Shown here piece by piece: positions 1 to 8,154 of a stretch of DNA of 56,458 nucleotides (the stretch's first letter is position 1; each line of letters begins with the position of its first letter). The notes beneath the pieces are model-generated. The model worked only from the letters and a program-made list of their open reading frames with translations. It had not been told where the DNA came from and did not search any database. The translations under genes were made by a program, and so were the position numbers. Source of the DNA: Cellvibrionaceae bacterium (GTDB taxonomy: Bacteria; Pseudomonadota; Gammaproteobacteria; Pseudomonadales; Cellvibrionaceae); contig PANW01000056.1 in assembly GCA_002707785.1 (NCBI GenBank), forward strand, positions 1-56,458. The letters run 5' to 3'.

Positions 1-102
1 CTCTCCCAGTTAGAGCCCGAATATACGCTCGCATCTTATAGGCCTGTCATTGAATATCTCACTTGCGAAAACGGGGGAGTCCATATACGCAATGACAAGT
101 AA
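1..102 (+). CDS. 3' end of an unidentified gene (truncated by window edge)
   Basis: The frame that starts at base 1 stays open for 33 codons and stops at TAA (100-102). The C-terminal residues read ...YRPVIEYLTCENGG...RNDK and have a protein-like composition. A gene entering from the left, on the same strand as the next gene, is the simplest reading. I do not recognise the family. The tail is too short to name, and a chance open frame is possible. Confidence 0.4.
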   Translation, partial: LSQLEPEYTLASYRPVIEYLTCENGGVHIRNDK

Positions 103-173
103 CCCTGTTCAACGAGCCGATGTGAGCCGTTAAAGTTACCTCGGCTTAGAGCTCAACCAAGTGTTAAAAAGAT

Positions 174-389
174 ATGACGCCAATCAATCCTCGTAAACTA
201 CTGAACAGCAAATGGACTGCCGTTAAAGTCGTTAACAAAGAGAAACATTTTTTGATCACGGCCATTGAGTTTGATGAATCTGGTACAGTCATCGACTGCA
301 CCCTTGAAGCCATCTACTCCAACAGAGAGCTGTCGCTAGACTGGCGACAACTCAGAGACTCAAATCAATGGTTGCAGGGTTGGAAGTAA
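174..389 (+). CDS. TIGR02450 family tryptophan-rich small protein
   Basis: This 71-residue protein has the family pattern NPRKLLNSKWTAV near the start, EKHFLIT in the middle, and LDWRQLRDSNQWLQGWK at the C-terminus, with conserved tryptophans. I recognise it as the TIGR02450 family of small gammaproteobacterial proteins, whose function is not known. The length is typical. There is no signal peptide or membrane segment, so it is probably cytoplasmic. It starts with ATG at 174, 72 bases after the preceding stop. It is probably its own transcription unit or a short operon with the upstream gene. Confidence 0.8.
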   Translation: MTPINPRKLLNSKWTAVKVVNKEKHFLITAIEFDESGTVIDCTLEAIYSNRELSLDWRQLRDSNQWLQGWK

Positions 390-465
390 CCGACTCTAGT
401 GAATAGAAGATAATCACGACAGCAACTCACACTCGTCATATCCTAGCAATACAATCAGGGGTATC

Positions 466-1047
466 ATGCCAGCTTGTTGCCATCGTCGCTGCCTCTTAAC
501 ACCCATGTTTAATAGCCTCTCACAGACAATCAAACTGACCCTATTTCCTCGCTTATTCACGGTGCCATTGACGCCTCTACCCCATCTCAAAAGCGCGTTA
601 GCGGTTTTGCTGGCAACTTTGCTCAACGGATGCAATCCAGTGCCCGACTGTCCCATGGAGATTCACTCACCACCGGCTCTCAGTGCCGGATGTTTGGTGA
701 TCGAAAACCAACAGCTGTTGGTTGCCAAAGCGCACAACGGACTTGTCAGCATTCCCGGCGGCAGCGGCAACACCAATGAACCCAGTCACTGCACCGCTCA
801 TAGAGAAACTTGGGAAGAAACGGGACTCGATACTCGCCCCAAAAAGCTGATGCGGGTATTCGACAATGGCTTTCACCTCTATCGCTGTCGCTGGAGCGGC
901 ACGCAACAAGTACAAAATTCCGTGCCATTTTTTCTTGAAATCGATCAAGTCTTTTGGATTGAAGAAGAGGATTTCGACCACCATAAATGGCGCTTTCCAG
1001 AACAGGCTGATTGGTTGCGAGAGCAACTCAGGCTGGAACAAGAATAG
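466..1047 (+). CDS. NUDIX hydrolase with an N-terminal export or lipoprotein-like segment
   Basis: The C-terminal two thirds hold a complete NUDIX box: a Gly, five residues, Glu, seven residues, then RETWEETGL, which matches G-x5-E-x7-REUxEExGU. It should hydrolyse a nucleoside-diphosphate-linked substrate; which one cannot be read. Before the domain is a basic then hydrophobic stretch ending LLATLLNGC (residues 48-56), which resembles a signal peptide with a weak lipobox (Asn at -2 is atypical). ATG 466 has AGGGG five bases upstream. ATG 505 would shorten the leader, and ATG 655 would remove it and leave a cytoplasmic enzyme. NUDIX domain certain, location uncertain. Confidence 0.8.
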   Translation: MPACCHRRCLLTPMFNSLSQTIKLTLFPRLFTVPLTPLPHLKSALAVLLATLLNGCNPVPDCPMEIHSPPALSAGCLVIENQQLLVAKAHNGLVSIPGGSGNTNEPSHCTAHRETWEETGLDTRPKKLMRVFDNGFHLYRCRWSGTQQVQNSVPFFLEIDQVFWIEEEDFDHHKWRFPEQADWLREQLRLEQE

Positions 1048-1051
1048 ATCC

Positions 1052-1115
1052 AGTGGCTACCCTAAAGGGCATAAATAGTGGCTAGTGGCTACCCTAAAGG
1101 GCATAAATAGTGGCT
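1052..1115. repeat. Perfect tandem duplication of a 32-bp intergenic unit
   Basis: Bases 1052-1083 and 1084-1115 are identical. Each unit contains GTGGCTACCCTAAAGGGCAT followed by AAATAGTGGCT, with a small CCCT-AA-AGGG inverted repeat inside. The array lies between the stop of the NUDIX gene (1047) and the TAG stop of the convergent lipoprotein gene (1114-1116), which overlaps the end of the second copy. A related element with the same CTACCCT...GGGCATAAA core lies at 14479-14499. Confidence 0.9.
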
Positions 1116-2409
1116 AGTTAGAATTATGGGATGTCCCGCGCTCCAACTGGAAAATTTCAGCTAAGATGGCCTGCCACTGTTGGTATTGCTGCTCATAGCC
1201 ACCTTCTAGATGCACCACTTGATCATCCAGATTGAGAACCGTTGGCAGTACTTGATTGTTAAAACCAGACGACAGTTCTTTAAGATAGCGCTCTTGCATC
1301 CGGAACCACTCGTAGTCGCTGTAGACTTCGTTCATTGACGCTAAGCTTCCCCGTCGAAAGCCGCTGGCCTGCCCCGCTTGGCGCTGTTGATAATCGCGCA
1401 TGTACACCACTAGCTCACGACTGTATTGGCGCCAATGATGATAGGTGCGCTGCATGTTGTTGAACAAAGACAAGTACTGCTCATCGGCGGTATCGATGAA
1501 GAAATACTCATAGCGACGCAATTGCTGTATGCGTCGATACATAGGATCCGACGCTGCCGGCAACCCCATCAGCTTGTAACTACCGTCGTCGCTCTCTTGA
1601 TAATAGGAAGCGAAGCCATCCGGTACCATGCGTTCACCGTAGCGCAACACTGCTAAAGGCTGTAGCTGCTTCGATTGCTGGGTTGTTAATTGCAGGCGTG
1701 CCAAGTACAGATCAGATTCAATGCGATCGAACAAGGCTTGAAACGGCTCTTGACCAATATGCTCATAGGCACGGTCATTGGCCCTCATACGGTACTCTCT
1801 ATCCAACCAAAGACGACCGGCACTATCTTGGGCGACCAATCGCAACGCCATAACTTCACCATCTGAGGCCAATAAAATCGCCTCAATAGCCAACTCCGCT
1901 GATCCGTGTCGGTCCGGCATGACCCGCACTACACCCCAGCGCGATGATTGCTCCAAGGTCTGCTTCAGCACATAGGGCAGATAACGTGCCTCTGCTTTAC
2001 GCACTAAGGGCGATTGCGAGCGCTGCATGTTGGACGCCAGCGGTTGAAATACAACAATCCCAACATCCAACAAGGGCGGATTACTGGAATTCTGATTGAG
2101 AGTGGTTCGTGCTTTCGCCGGCGATACCTGAACGACCTGCCTTGGTAGCAAGGGCTGCTGTGACGGACTGGCTTGGCTAGTGCCTTCTTCGCCGTGAGAA
2201 GACATCGCGGCGAACAAGCCCCCATCATTGGCATTAGCGGTAAGATCACCAATATCGGTGTATCCGGGATAGCGTCCTTCAGTTGCCGACGTTTGCTCAG
2301 AGGGCTGCTGACTACAGCCCAACATCGAAACCATAAGAAATGCCACCAACCAGCGACCTGCGAGCGATATACCGCCGGTTTGTGAGGCAAACGCTAGCGT
2401 GCGGTTCAT
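1114..2409 (-). CDS. Uncharacterised outer-envelope lipoprotein, about 431 residues
   Basis: The frame is open from 2511, but a start at ATG 2409 (MNRTLAF...) puts a normal signal sequence and the lipobox MLGC near residues 28-31, so I prefer it. The mature protein begins CSQQPSEQ, has a Ser/Gln-rich linker, and then a folded region rich in Tyr, Arg and Gln with no motif I can name. With the 2511 start it would overlap the upstream lipoprotein gene by 17 bases; with 2409 the gap is 85 bases. The two lipoproteins are probably one operon, and may act together at the envelope (inference). The stop lies in the 32-bp repeat. Confidence 0.7.
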   Translation of the reverse strand: MNRTLAFASQTGGISLAGRWLVAFLMVSMLGCSQQPSEQTSATEGRYPGYTDIGDLTANANDGGLFAAMSSHGEEGTSQASPSQQPLLPRQVVQVSPAKARTTLNQNSSNPPLLDVGIVVFQPLASNMQRSQSPLVRKAEARYLPYVLKQTLEQSSRWGVVRVMPDRHGSAELAIEAILLASDGEVMALRLVAQDSAGRLWLDREYRMRANDRAYEHIGQEPFQALFDRIESDLYLARLQLTTQQSKQLQPLAVLRYGERMVPDGFASYYQESDDGSYKLMGLPAASDPMYRRIQQLRRYEYFFIDTADEQYLSLFNNMQRTYHHWRQYSRELVVYMRDYQQRQAGQASGFRRGSLASMNEVYSDYEWFRMQERYLKELSSGFNNQVLPTVLNLDDQVVHLEGGYEQQYQQWQAILAEIFQLERGTSHNSN

Positions 2410-2494
2410 AGATGTTTTGCCTGAAGCGACATGTCGACTACCCAGCTTTTCTAAACGAATAAAACCATTTCGACGAAGGCATCGCGCGTTTAAT

Positions 2495-3274
2495 TTAGTT
2501 GGCATCAGCATTGGTCACAATACTCGAAGGGGCGTTGGGATCGCGAGGCTGATTGTTCGGGTCTCTCTGAATGACACGGCACACTTTGCCCTTTTCTACG
2601 GTTTGCTCACATTGGTAGCCGCGATCCTGACGATCAAATTTTGAATAGGAGCGATTCAGAGTGAAAGGTTCGGGCGCCCGATCCGAGGTCATGGTAGTGG
2701 CTACATTCATCTGCGAACCATCAGCAGAGAGTGTCATGCGATGCTGTACGCTCAACCCTTCCGGTAACTTCAAATGAAATATCAGCTGGTGTCCATCCCA
2801 GCCACACGCCTCAGCGCCAAATAAGTTAGTGCTAACATGCAGGCCGTTCTCTTCAAACGAACAGTGCAAAGTAAAGGTATTCTCCCGCTCTACCTCGATA
2901 TCCGCGTAGCTCTGGGTAATATCCATCACTTGGGTGCGCGAAATCCGATCGACAAATTGCGCCATTGCAATCACGGTGCGAGCGGTACTGTTGCTGATGG
3001 GGATATCCGATCGACGCTCGTAATTGCGATTATTGCTTTGCCGAGCCAATTGACGCCGCATGCGATAAAAGTAAGCGTCTACTTTAGCCTCTACGCTGTC
3101 ATTGAGGCTGTAGTCCATTTCCCAGCTGCCAGAGAAGTCAGAGCGTATCGTCTTGCGGGTTGGGTTTTCCAATTGCTGAGATTCGCAACCGGCTAGGATG
3201 AGGACAGTCGCCATCATCAGTGCTCGCGTAAACAGTTGCCCCCGGTGTGAGTTCACTAGCGCTCTCGCTCTCAT
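2495..3274 (-). CDS. Uncharacterised lipoprotein, 259 residues
   Basis: The N-terminus carries a signal sequence ending in the lipobox LILAGC, so the mature protein starts at the Cys of CESQQLENP and should be membrane-anchored. ATG at residue 20 or 21 would give a more usual signal length than residue 1. After it comes FSGSWEMDYSLND, a motif often seen in lipocalin-like or beta-rich small proteins, and a helical charged part with several Arg-Arg pairs. Two internal Cys in the centre (LHCSFEENG... and ...AEACGWDG) and two near the end (YQCEQTVEKGKVC) could form disulfides. It is the first gene of a likely two-gene lipoprotein operon. No family is recognised. Confidence 0.7.
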   Translation of the reverse strand: MRARALVNSHRGQLFTRALMMATVLILAGCESQQLENPTRKTIRSDFSGSWEMDYSLNDSVEAKVDAYFYRMRRQLARQSNNRNYERRSDIPISNSTARTVIAMAQFVDRISRTQVMDITQSYADIEVERENTFTLHCSFEENGLHVSTNLFGAEACGWDGHQLIFHLKLPEGLSVQHRMTLSADGSQMNVATTMTSDRAPEPFTLNRSYSKFDRQDRGYQCEQTVEKGKVCRVIQRDPNNQPRDPNAPSSIVTNADAN

Positions 3275-3600
3275 CCATTTCGCCCCAAGGGAGCAATCAA
3301 TAACGTCTCAGATCCCACTAGAGTGTTGTGAATCCGTATCAATAGACGCCCAGCCTACCATAAAGTTCGATACAGACAGCCCCTTCCCCCTGACTTATTA
3401 AATAGACGTGAGCGGCGAGAGATCACTAGAGTTCCATGTGGGTATTCTCAGTAGCCACAAGTCCCTATAGCCGAGCAGTGAGGTGATCAAGCTGTCGCTC
3501 GTTATGGTAAGGTCTCCATGTCGGTGTTTTAATAGATTTATCGACTGCAACAATGAATATCTGGCCTTCGTATGAGAAGCCGCAACAAGGAACCGTTTTG

Positions 3601-4860
3601 ATGACGTTTACTCCATTTAACGCCTCGCTCAAGAAAATCTGTCAAGTCACCGCTTTCAGCGTCCTACTATCGACAACGACCTTCGCAGCAGAGACAAAAC
3701 CCAGCCAAAAAGCCACTGATATCGCCCACAAATACCCCATTGTCGATGGCCATATTGATGTGCCCTACCGCATGCAAAATCACTGGGAAGATGTGACCAG
3801 AGCTACCGAAAACGGCGATTTTGACTACCCGCGTGCGGCAGCCGGAGGCCTAGATGCTCCATTTATGTCTATCTACATCCCCGCGACCAAAGAAGGCAAA
3901 GGAGCAAAAGAACTGGCCGATGTACTAATTGATCAGGTGGAGGCCATCGTTTATCGCGCTCCCGACAAGTTCGCCATTGCTCGCACCGCCAAAGACATTC
4001 GAGATAACTTTGCGGCAAACAAAATCTCTCTGCCTTTGGGCATGGAAAACGGCGCCGCCATTGAAGGCAATCTCGATAATCTGCAGCATTTTTTCGATCG
4101 CGGCATTCGCTACATTACGCTCGCCCACTCCAAATCCAATCATATTTCAGACTCTTCCTACGACGACGCTAAGATCTGGGATGGCCTCAGCCCGTTTGGG
4201 GTGGAAATGGTCAAAGAGATGAACAAACTAGGCGTTATGATCGACATTTCTCACGTATCTGACCCCGCCTTTTACCACGCCCTAGAAGTGAGCGAAGTGC
4301 CCGTCATCGCCTCCCATTCATCACTGCGCCATTTCACACCTGGCTTGGAGCGTAATGTGGATGACAAGATGCTCAAGGCATTGGCCAAAAACCGCGGTGT
4401 GCTGATGATCAATTTCGGCAGCTTCTTTCTCACCGAAGCAGCTATGAACTGGTCCAACAAATACAAAGCGGCCAAAGAGGCCTTTGAAAAGCTGCAGGGG
4501 GACAATTTAACCGACGCCGCCAGCAAAACCTTCAGTGAGAATTATCGCACCCGATTCCCCTACCCCTATGCCAGCACCGATGACGTTGCCGATCACATCG
4601 ACCGCGCGCGCAAGTTGGTGGGTATTGACTACATCGGTCTAGGCTCAGACTACGATGGCGTAGGAGACACCTTGCCCACTGGTCTTAAAGATGCCTCTAC
4701 CTATCCCGTATTGATTGATGAACTACTCAGCCGCGGTTATAAAGAGCGCGACATCGCCAAGATTCTCGGCGGCAACGTGTTGAGAGTCATGGAGGCGGTG
4801 GAAACATTCGCCAACCAACAACAAGAACAAATCACCCTTAACGAGAGAGCGATACCATGA
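3601..4860 (+). CDS. Membrane dipeptidase, peptidase family M19, secreted
   Basis: This is a renal-dipeptidase-type zinc enzyme that cleaves dipeptides. Motifs in order: the metal-binding HxD in VDGHIDVPYR, the bridging glutamate in GMENGAAIEG, the histidines in THAHSKSN-like ITLAHSKSNH and in IASHSSLRHF, and GSDYDGVG with the catalytic-site Asp near the C-terminus. I start it at ATG 3601 because AAGGA lies about 10 bases upstream and a signal peptide (basic, then FSVLLSTTTFAA) follows directly; ATG 3553 has no ribosome site. The protein is therefore periplasmic or lipid-side. Its stop overlaps the next gene by four bases. Confidence 0.92.
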   Translation: MTFTPFNASLKKICQVTAFSVLLSTTTFAAETKPSQKATDIAHKYPIVDGHIDVPYRMQNHWEDVTRATENGDFDYPRAAAGGLDAPFMSIYIPATKEGKGAKELADVLIDQVEAIVYRAPDKFAIARTAKDIRDNFAANKISLPLGMENGAAIEGNLDNLQHFFDRGIRYITLAHSKSNHISDSSYDDAKIWDGLSPFGVEMVKEMNKLGVMIDISHVSDPAFYHALEVSEVPVIASHSSLRHFTPGLERNVDDKMLKALAKNRGVLMINFGSFFLTEAAMNWSNKYKAAKEAFEKLQGDNLTDAASKTFSENYRTRFPYPYASTDDVADHIDRARKLVGIDYIGLGSDYDGVGDTLPTGLKDASTYPVLIDELLSRGYKERDIAKILGGNVLRVMEAVETFANQQQEQITLNERAIP

Positions 4861-5471
4861 GCTTTTACGATAACCACATATTGCCCCACGTCATTGACCT
4901 AGCCTGCGGCTCTAAACCCGTGCTGAAACAGCGCGAGAAAATTGTGCCGCAAGCTGAAGGGCGAATTCTGGAAATCGGTATGGGCTCGGGTATCAACATT
5001 CCCTTTTACGACCCCGATAAAGTTGAAAAAGTCTGGGGCCTCGAGCCCTCTGAAGGCATGCGTGAAAAAGCCCGGCCGCGCGTCGAAGCAGCGCCCTTTG
5101 AACTGGAGTGGCTGGGATTACCCGGTGAAGAAATCCCTTTGGATAACGACAGCGCAGACACCATCGTACTGACCTACACACTTTGCACTATTCCCGACTG
5201 GCGTGCGGCCGTCGAACAAATGCGCAGAGTCCTCAAACCCGGCGGTAAGCTGCTGTTTAGTGAACATGGAAAGGCGCCGGACGAGGCCGTCCGAAAATGG
5301 CAAGATCGCATTAATCCGGTGTGGAAAAAAATTGGCGGTGGCTGTCATCTCAATCGAGATATTCCCAAGCTGCTCACGGAAGGAGGCTTCGACATCAAAC
5401 AACTCGATAGCATGTACGTCCCTTCGACACCAAAAGTTGCCGGTTATACTTACTGGGGTTATGCCGACTAA
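4857..5471 (+). CDS. Class I SAM-dependent methyltransferase
   Basis: The SAM-binding motif I is LEIGMGSGINIPFYD (about residues 39-53). It is followed by an acidic strand end (GLEPSEGM), motif IV-like DNDSADTIVLTYTLCTI, and RVLKPGGKLLFSEHG. This is the Methyltransf_11 pattern seen in METTL7-like and phosphatidylethanolamine-methyltransferase-like proteins. The substrate is unknown. It has no membrane segment. ATG 4857 lies inside the end of the dipeptidase gene (ATGA overlap), so the two are translationally coupled. Why a dipeptidase and a methyltransferase are paired is not evident. Confidence 0.88.
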   Translation: MSFYDNHILPHVIDLACGSKPVLKQREKIVPQAEGRILEIGMGSGINIPFYDPDKVEKVWGLEPSEGMREKARPRVEAAPFELEWLGLPGEEIPLDNDSADTIVLTYTLCTIPDWRAAVEQMRRVLKPGGKLLFSEHGKAPDEAVRKWQDRINPVWKKIGGGCHLNRDIPKLLTEGGFDIKQLDSMYVPSTPKVAGYTYWGYAD

Positions 5472-5715
5472 AGAACTCCCTAGCTACCCCTTAGACTGCA
5501 TCGAGTCAGCTGCTATCAGGCTGGCTCCTGTTGATTATTCACTCTGCCCATAGAGTTCTTGCCTATCGCCGCAATCTCGCCTATTTCCAGCGTGAAGGCT
5601 TCACACCAGATAAATAGCGTACTATCACAATTTGCGCGCCCCCTATGATCAACACCGGCCGCTGTAGAAAATCGTCCCACATCATCTGTGACGACTTCCC
5701 CAACAAGGGCAATGA

Positions 5716-8154
5716 TTAACTACTCACTCTGTTGGTCAAATGATCGGATGTACGCCGAAATAACTTCATATACATCAGAATATCATTCTCGTGCAATGGC
5801 CTAGAGTAGATATAGCCTTGCACTAAATCGACGCCAAAATTCGACATCATCCGCAATTGATCAGGCGTCTCAATACCTTCCGCAACGACGCTCATCTCTA
5901 AACTCTTAGCCAGCTCCCGAATAGATCGCAAAATAGCCTGTGAGGTTTTGTCATCACTGACGTTCCTAAAGAAACTGCGATCGATTTTTAACACATCAAA
6001 CTCAAATTTCTGCAAATAGGCCAATGACGAATAACCCACTCCAAAATCGTCAAGTGATGTTCTGTAACCTTGTTTGCGCAAACTCTTCAATCGATTCCGA
6101 CCGACAGATTCATCTTGCATGATCGATGTTTCGGTAACTTCAAATTCTATGTATTGCTTATCCACGTTCATGGAATCCAATACGTCATTTACCGCCTCAA
6201 AGAAATCATCTCTATCCAATTGAACCGCAGAAAGATTGATCGACATTGGCAAATACTGATCAAACTCCACCTTAATATGTTGATGCAATCGACAACAGCT
6301 TTTCACGACCGCCAGTGTCAGCTCGTCAATAAGATGATTGCGCTCCGCAATCGGAATAAATTTATCAGGGAAAATAAAGCCAAATTTACTGGAGTTAATT
6401 CGAACCAAGGCTTCAAAACCCTCAATGGATTGAGTCTTTGGATTCACCTTAGGCTGAAACCAAGTCTCCACCTCGTCATTCTCTATAGCAAACTCTACCG
6501 CATTTTCTGTTTCCAATAAGGCATTTTCGGACTCTTCAAACGAGGAATCGAACAATACCGCCTGCATCTTTCCTCGTTTCTTCGCTTCGTACATGGCAAA
6601 GTCGGCGAATTTGATCAACTCATCAAGATCAACGGTGTGCAATGGATAGAGTGCAATACCGATACTGACACCAACGGTCACCTCAGTGTCTTCGAGTTTG
6701 AAAGAGCTTCTTAGGCTCTTAATAATTCTCATGGCGACTTCTTTGGCGTTATAACCGCCATTAACGCCCGGCAATACGATCGTAAATTCATCACCGCCTA
6801 AACGCACCAAACTGGGATCTAAGGTAAATCGATCACCCTGATAGTGAACAAACGAATCATTCACTCGCAACTGAGACAAAATACGCTCCGCCACCCCCTG
6901 CAATAGAAGATCGCCTTTGGCATGCCCGTAAGCATCATTTACTTTCTTGAAACCATCCAAATCGAGAAACAACAAAGCAAAGTTATTCACGTTGTGATCT
7001 ACACAATTTTGCAACAGTAATGGCAAGGCATTTCGATTAGGCAGGCCTGTCAAACCATCTTTGTAAACTTGAGTTTTAAGAGATGCATTTTGCTTGACCA
7101 AGTCACTTCGCATGGACAAAAAGGCTCTGACAAGGCTTCCTATCTCATCGTTTCGGGAAACTTCCTTTTCTGGCATTTGATACTCGGTGTTTTCAGAAGC
7201 AAATACCAGCGTGCTGAGTGGAGTTAACACCAGGCGATTTAGAAGAAAGCCCAACAGCAACGGAGTAAGGACCAAAAGAAAGATGGCACTAAGACCGAGT
7301 AGAATCATAAAGACAGGAATTTCATCAAGGCTGTCTCTAGTGCGCAAAACGGATACCAATTGAATATCCGCGCTCCACTGTTTGACATCAACCAACCATC
7401 GCTGTGACTTTACGCTGTGCCAGCCGTGCCATTTATTGGTATCTAGAGTATTTAGATACTGGGACAAGCTAGACGTATTTCCAGCGTATAAAAACTCGCC
7501 GTCACTATCGATAATCAAGGGGTGCGTTGTCGAATCCGCGAGGTTCCTCGATGATACGAAGATATTCTCAATCGGTGTCACTATACGAATATAACCCACT
7601 CGTTGATGCTTCGGGCGCCCTGTAGTATTGATACGACTCTCGAGCTCTATTGCGCGATAGTAAACCAGCACTGTGGTTTGAAAATCTTCATGCCATTCAA
7701 AACCTACTTGGTTATACAACTTCTGCCGAGACACGGATTCAAACAATTCACTTTGAACCTGACGTGAACTATTGCTCACGCCAAAGGCAACCCGCACATC
7801 CTCACTACCATCGGGAAACAAAATACTCAATTCGCCAACTCGGGGAAACACTTTCAAAATTCCCGCCACATAATTTGTATAAGCCGGATAGAAATTTACA
7901 TCCTCCATGCTATCCGCGCTGCGAAAATATCGATGAGTCATCTCGTCGCGTTCGATCAGATCGGCAATAGACATCAACTCGTTGCTTGCCCGATCGAGAC
8001 CAATGATCCAATTACTGCTCAGCTCAGTCATTTGTCGCCCATAGGCCTGGTCACCAGCTCTTTCAACGATGGCTCTAAGACTCGCCGCACCAATCGCCAA
8101 AAATATGAGTGATAAAACAAATACGGTAATAAATGCTTGTCGTTTCAGCGTCAT
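5716..8154 (-). CDS. Membrane GGDEF-EAL protein, MbaA-like polyamine-responsive c-di-GMP enzyme
   Basis: The 812-residue protein has a transmembrane helix at about 8-28, a periplasmic domain to about 278, a second helix at about 281-308, a HAMP-like linker, then a GGDEF domain and an EAL domain. GGDEF (453-457) is intact. The EAL side keeps EALVR (581-585), the Asn of SINLSAVQ, EVTET, the DDFG pair (702-705), and EGIET. Both cyclase and phosphodiesterase activities are therefore possible. About 14 extra residues separate an RVND (430-433) from GGDEF, moving what would be the RxxD inhibitory site. It starts one base inside the stop of the PotD-like gene (TAATG), so the two are coupled, as for V. 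cholerae NspS-MbaA. Confidence 0.92.
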   Translation of the reverse strand: MTLKRQAFITVFVLSLIFLAIGAASLRAIVERAGDQAYGRQMTELSSNWIIGLDRASNELMSIADLIERDEMTHRYFRSADSMEDVNFYPAYTNYVAGILKVFPRVGELSILFPDGSEDVRVAFGVSNSSRQVQSELFESVSRQKLYNQVGFEWHEDFQTTVLVYYRAIELESRINTTGRPKHQRVGYIRIVTPIENIFVSSRNLADSTTHPLIIDSDGEFLYAGNTSSLSQYLNTLDTNKWHGWHSVKSQRWLVDVKQWSADIQLVSVLRTRDSLDEIPVFMILLGLSAIFLLVLTPLLLGFLLNRLVLTPLSTLVFASENTEYQMPEKEVSRNDEIGSLVRAFLSMRSDLVKQNASLKTQVYKDGLTGLPNRNALPLLLQNCVDHNVNNFALLFLDLDGFKKVNDAYGHAKGDLLLQGVAERILSQLRVNDSFVHYQGDRFTLDPSLVRLGGDEFTIVLPGVNGGYNAKEVAMRIIKSLRSSFKLEDTEVTVGVSIGIALYPLHTVDLDELIKFADFAMYEAKKRGKMQAVLFDSSFEESENALLETENAVEFAIENDEVETWFQPKVNPKTQSIEGFEALVRINSSKFGFIFPDKFIPIAERNHLIDELTLAVVKSCCRLHQHIKVEFDQYLPMSINLSAVQLDRDDFFEAVNDVLDSMNVDKQYIEFEVTETSIMQDESVGRNRLKSLRKQGYRTSLDDFGVGYSSLAYLQKFEFDVLKIDRSFFRNVSDDKTSQAILRSIRELAKSLEMSVVAEGIETPDQLRMMSNFGVDLVQGYIYSRPLHENDILMYMKLFRRTSDHLTNRVSS

